DNA of 64,000 nucleotides, from positions 15,378,599 through 15,442,598 of the forward strand of contig NC_088177.1 of assembly GCF_028769735.1 (NCBI RefSeq), read 5' to 3'. This document shows positions 63,701 to 64,000 of this stretch, in pieces. The notes under the pieces are model-generated. The model was not told where the DNA came from. It saw only the letters and a list, made by a program, of their open reading frames with translations, and did not search any database. Numbering within the stretch: position 1 is the stretch's first letter; every line of letters begins with the position of its first letter. The position numbers and the translations under genes were made by a program. This DNA is from Zonotrichia leucophrys gambelii (taxonomy: Eukaryota; Chordata; Aves; Passeriformes; Passerellidae).

Positions 63701-64000
63701 GCAGAGTACAAAAGCTTTTCTTCTCCTTTCGTGCCAGACAGCAAGTGAAGGTAAAGACTTGCTGTGCTGACTCAGAGGAAAGGTTGAACAAGCTTGGGCT
63801 CCTGCCTCTGACAGTGGCCAGAGAATCTTCAAGAAAGTCACTTCTCCCTGATTCATGCTCTTCACAAAGTGAGTGTTTCCAGCTCTGGCATCTATTCTGA
63901 CAGGATGAGAAAGGATAACACAAAGAAAGAGTGGCAAGGTGAGGAGAGAGGCTTACTCTTCAAAGTACCAGCAGGCTTTAGTTTTCTGATCTGGTGCCAA

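Larger units (their letters stand above)
57701..64000. other. Non-coding flank beyond NEMP2
   Basis: No gene is supported. By synteny NAB1 should lie beyond the window on this side. The region holds an 18-bp hairpin at 57,976-58,022, a GGTTT-rich low-complexity patch at about 60,676-60,711, and moderately GC-rich stretches near 58.6 and 59.6-60.2 kb whose short open frames show no domains. Confidence 0.6.

Overview
This is a piece of a vertebrate nuclear genome, almost certainly from a neognath bird. The 3' ends of CR1 LINEs (ending in ATTCTATG-type octamers), few repeats, short introns and CpG-island promoters all point that way. Two genes can be rebuilt exon by exon, with GT-AG introns and matching codon phases. 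They face each other as they do at human 2q32.

Layout: 1-14.3 kb is non-coding apart from one exon-like relic near 8.1 kb that recalls INPP1, the neighbour expected on that side. A CpG island at about 14.3-15.2 kb is the likely MFSD6 promoter, with a non-coding first exon. MFSD6 (+) then has six coding exons (22,754-40,376; 787 codons) for a major-facilitator membrane protein. NEMP2 (-) has nine coding exons (57,563 down to 45,631; 461 codons) for an inner-nuclear-membrane protein, starting in a second CpG island at about 57.0-57.7 kb. The 5.25 kb between the two stop codons holds both 3' UTRs, which may overlap. From 57.7 to 64 kb I see no gene.

Mobile DNA is limited to three CR1 fragments. 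Other structure consists of two adjacent minisatellites in MFSD6 intron 3, several short perfect hairpins, a T30 tract, small tandem duplications and a small CpG cluster inside MFSD6 intron 1.

The two genes do not form a pathway; they are conserved neighbours. I found no convincing undescribed system. The best items for follow-up are the INPP1-like relic, the uORF overlapping the MFSD6 start, the weak NEMP2 exon 7 donor with a long open read-through, and the hairpin carrying a Pumilio-type site in the convergent 3' region.
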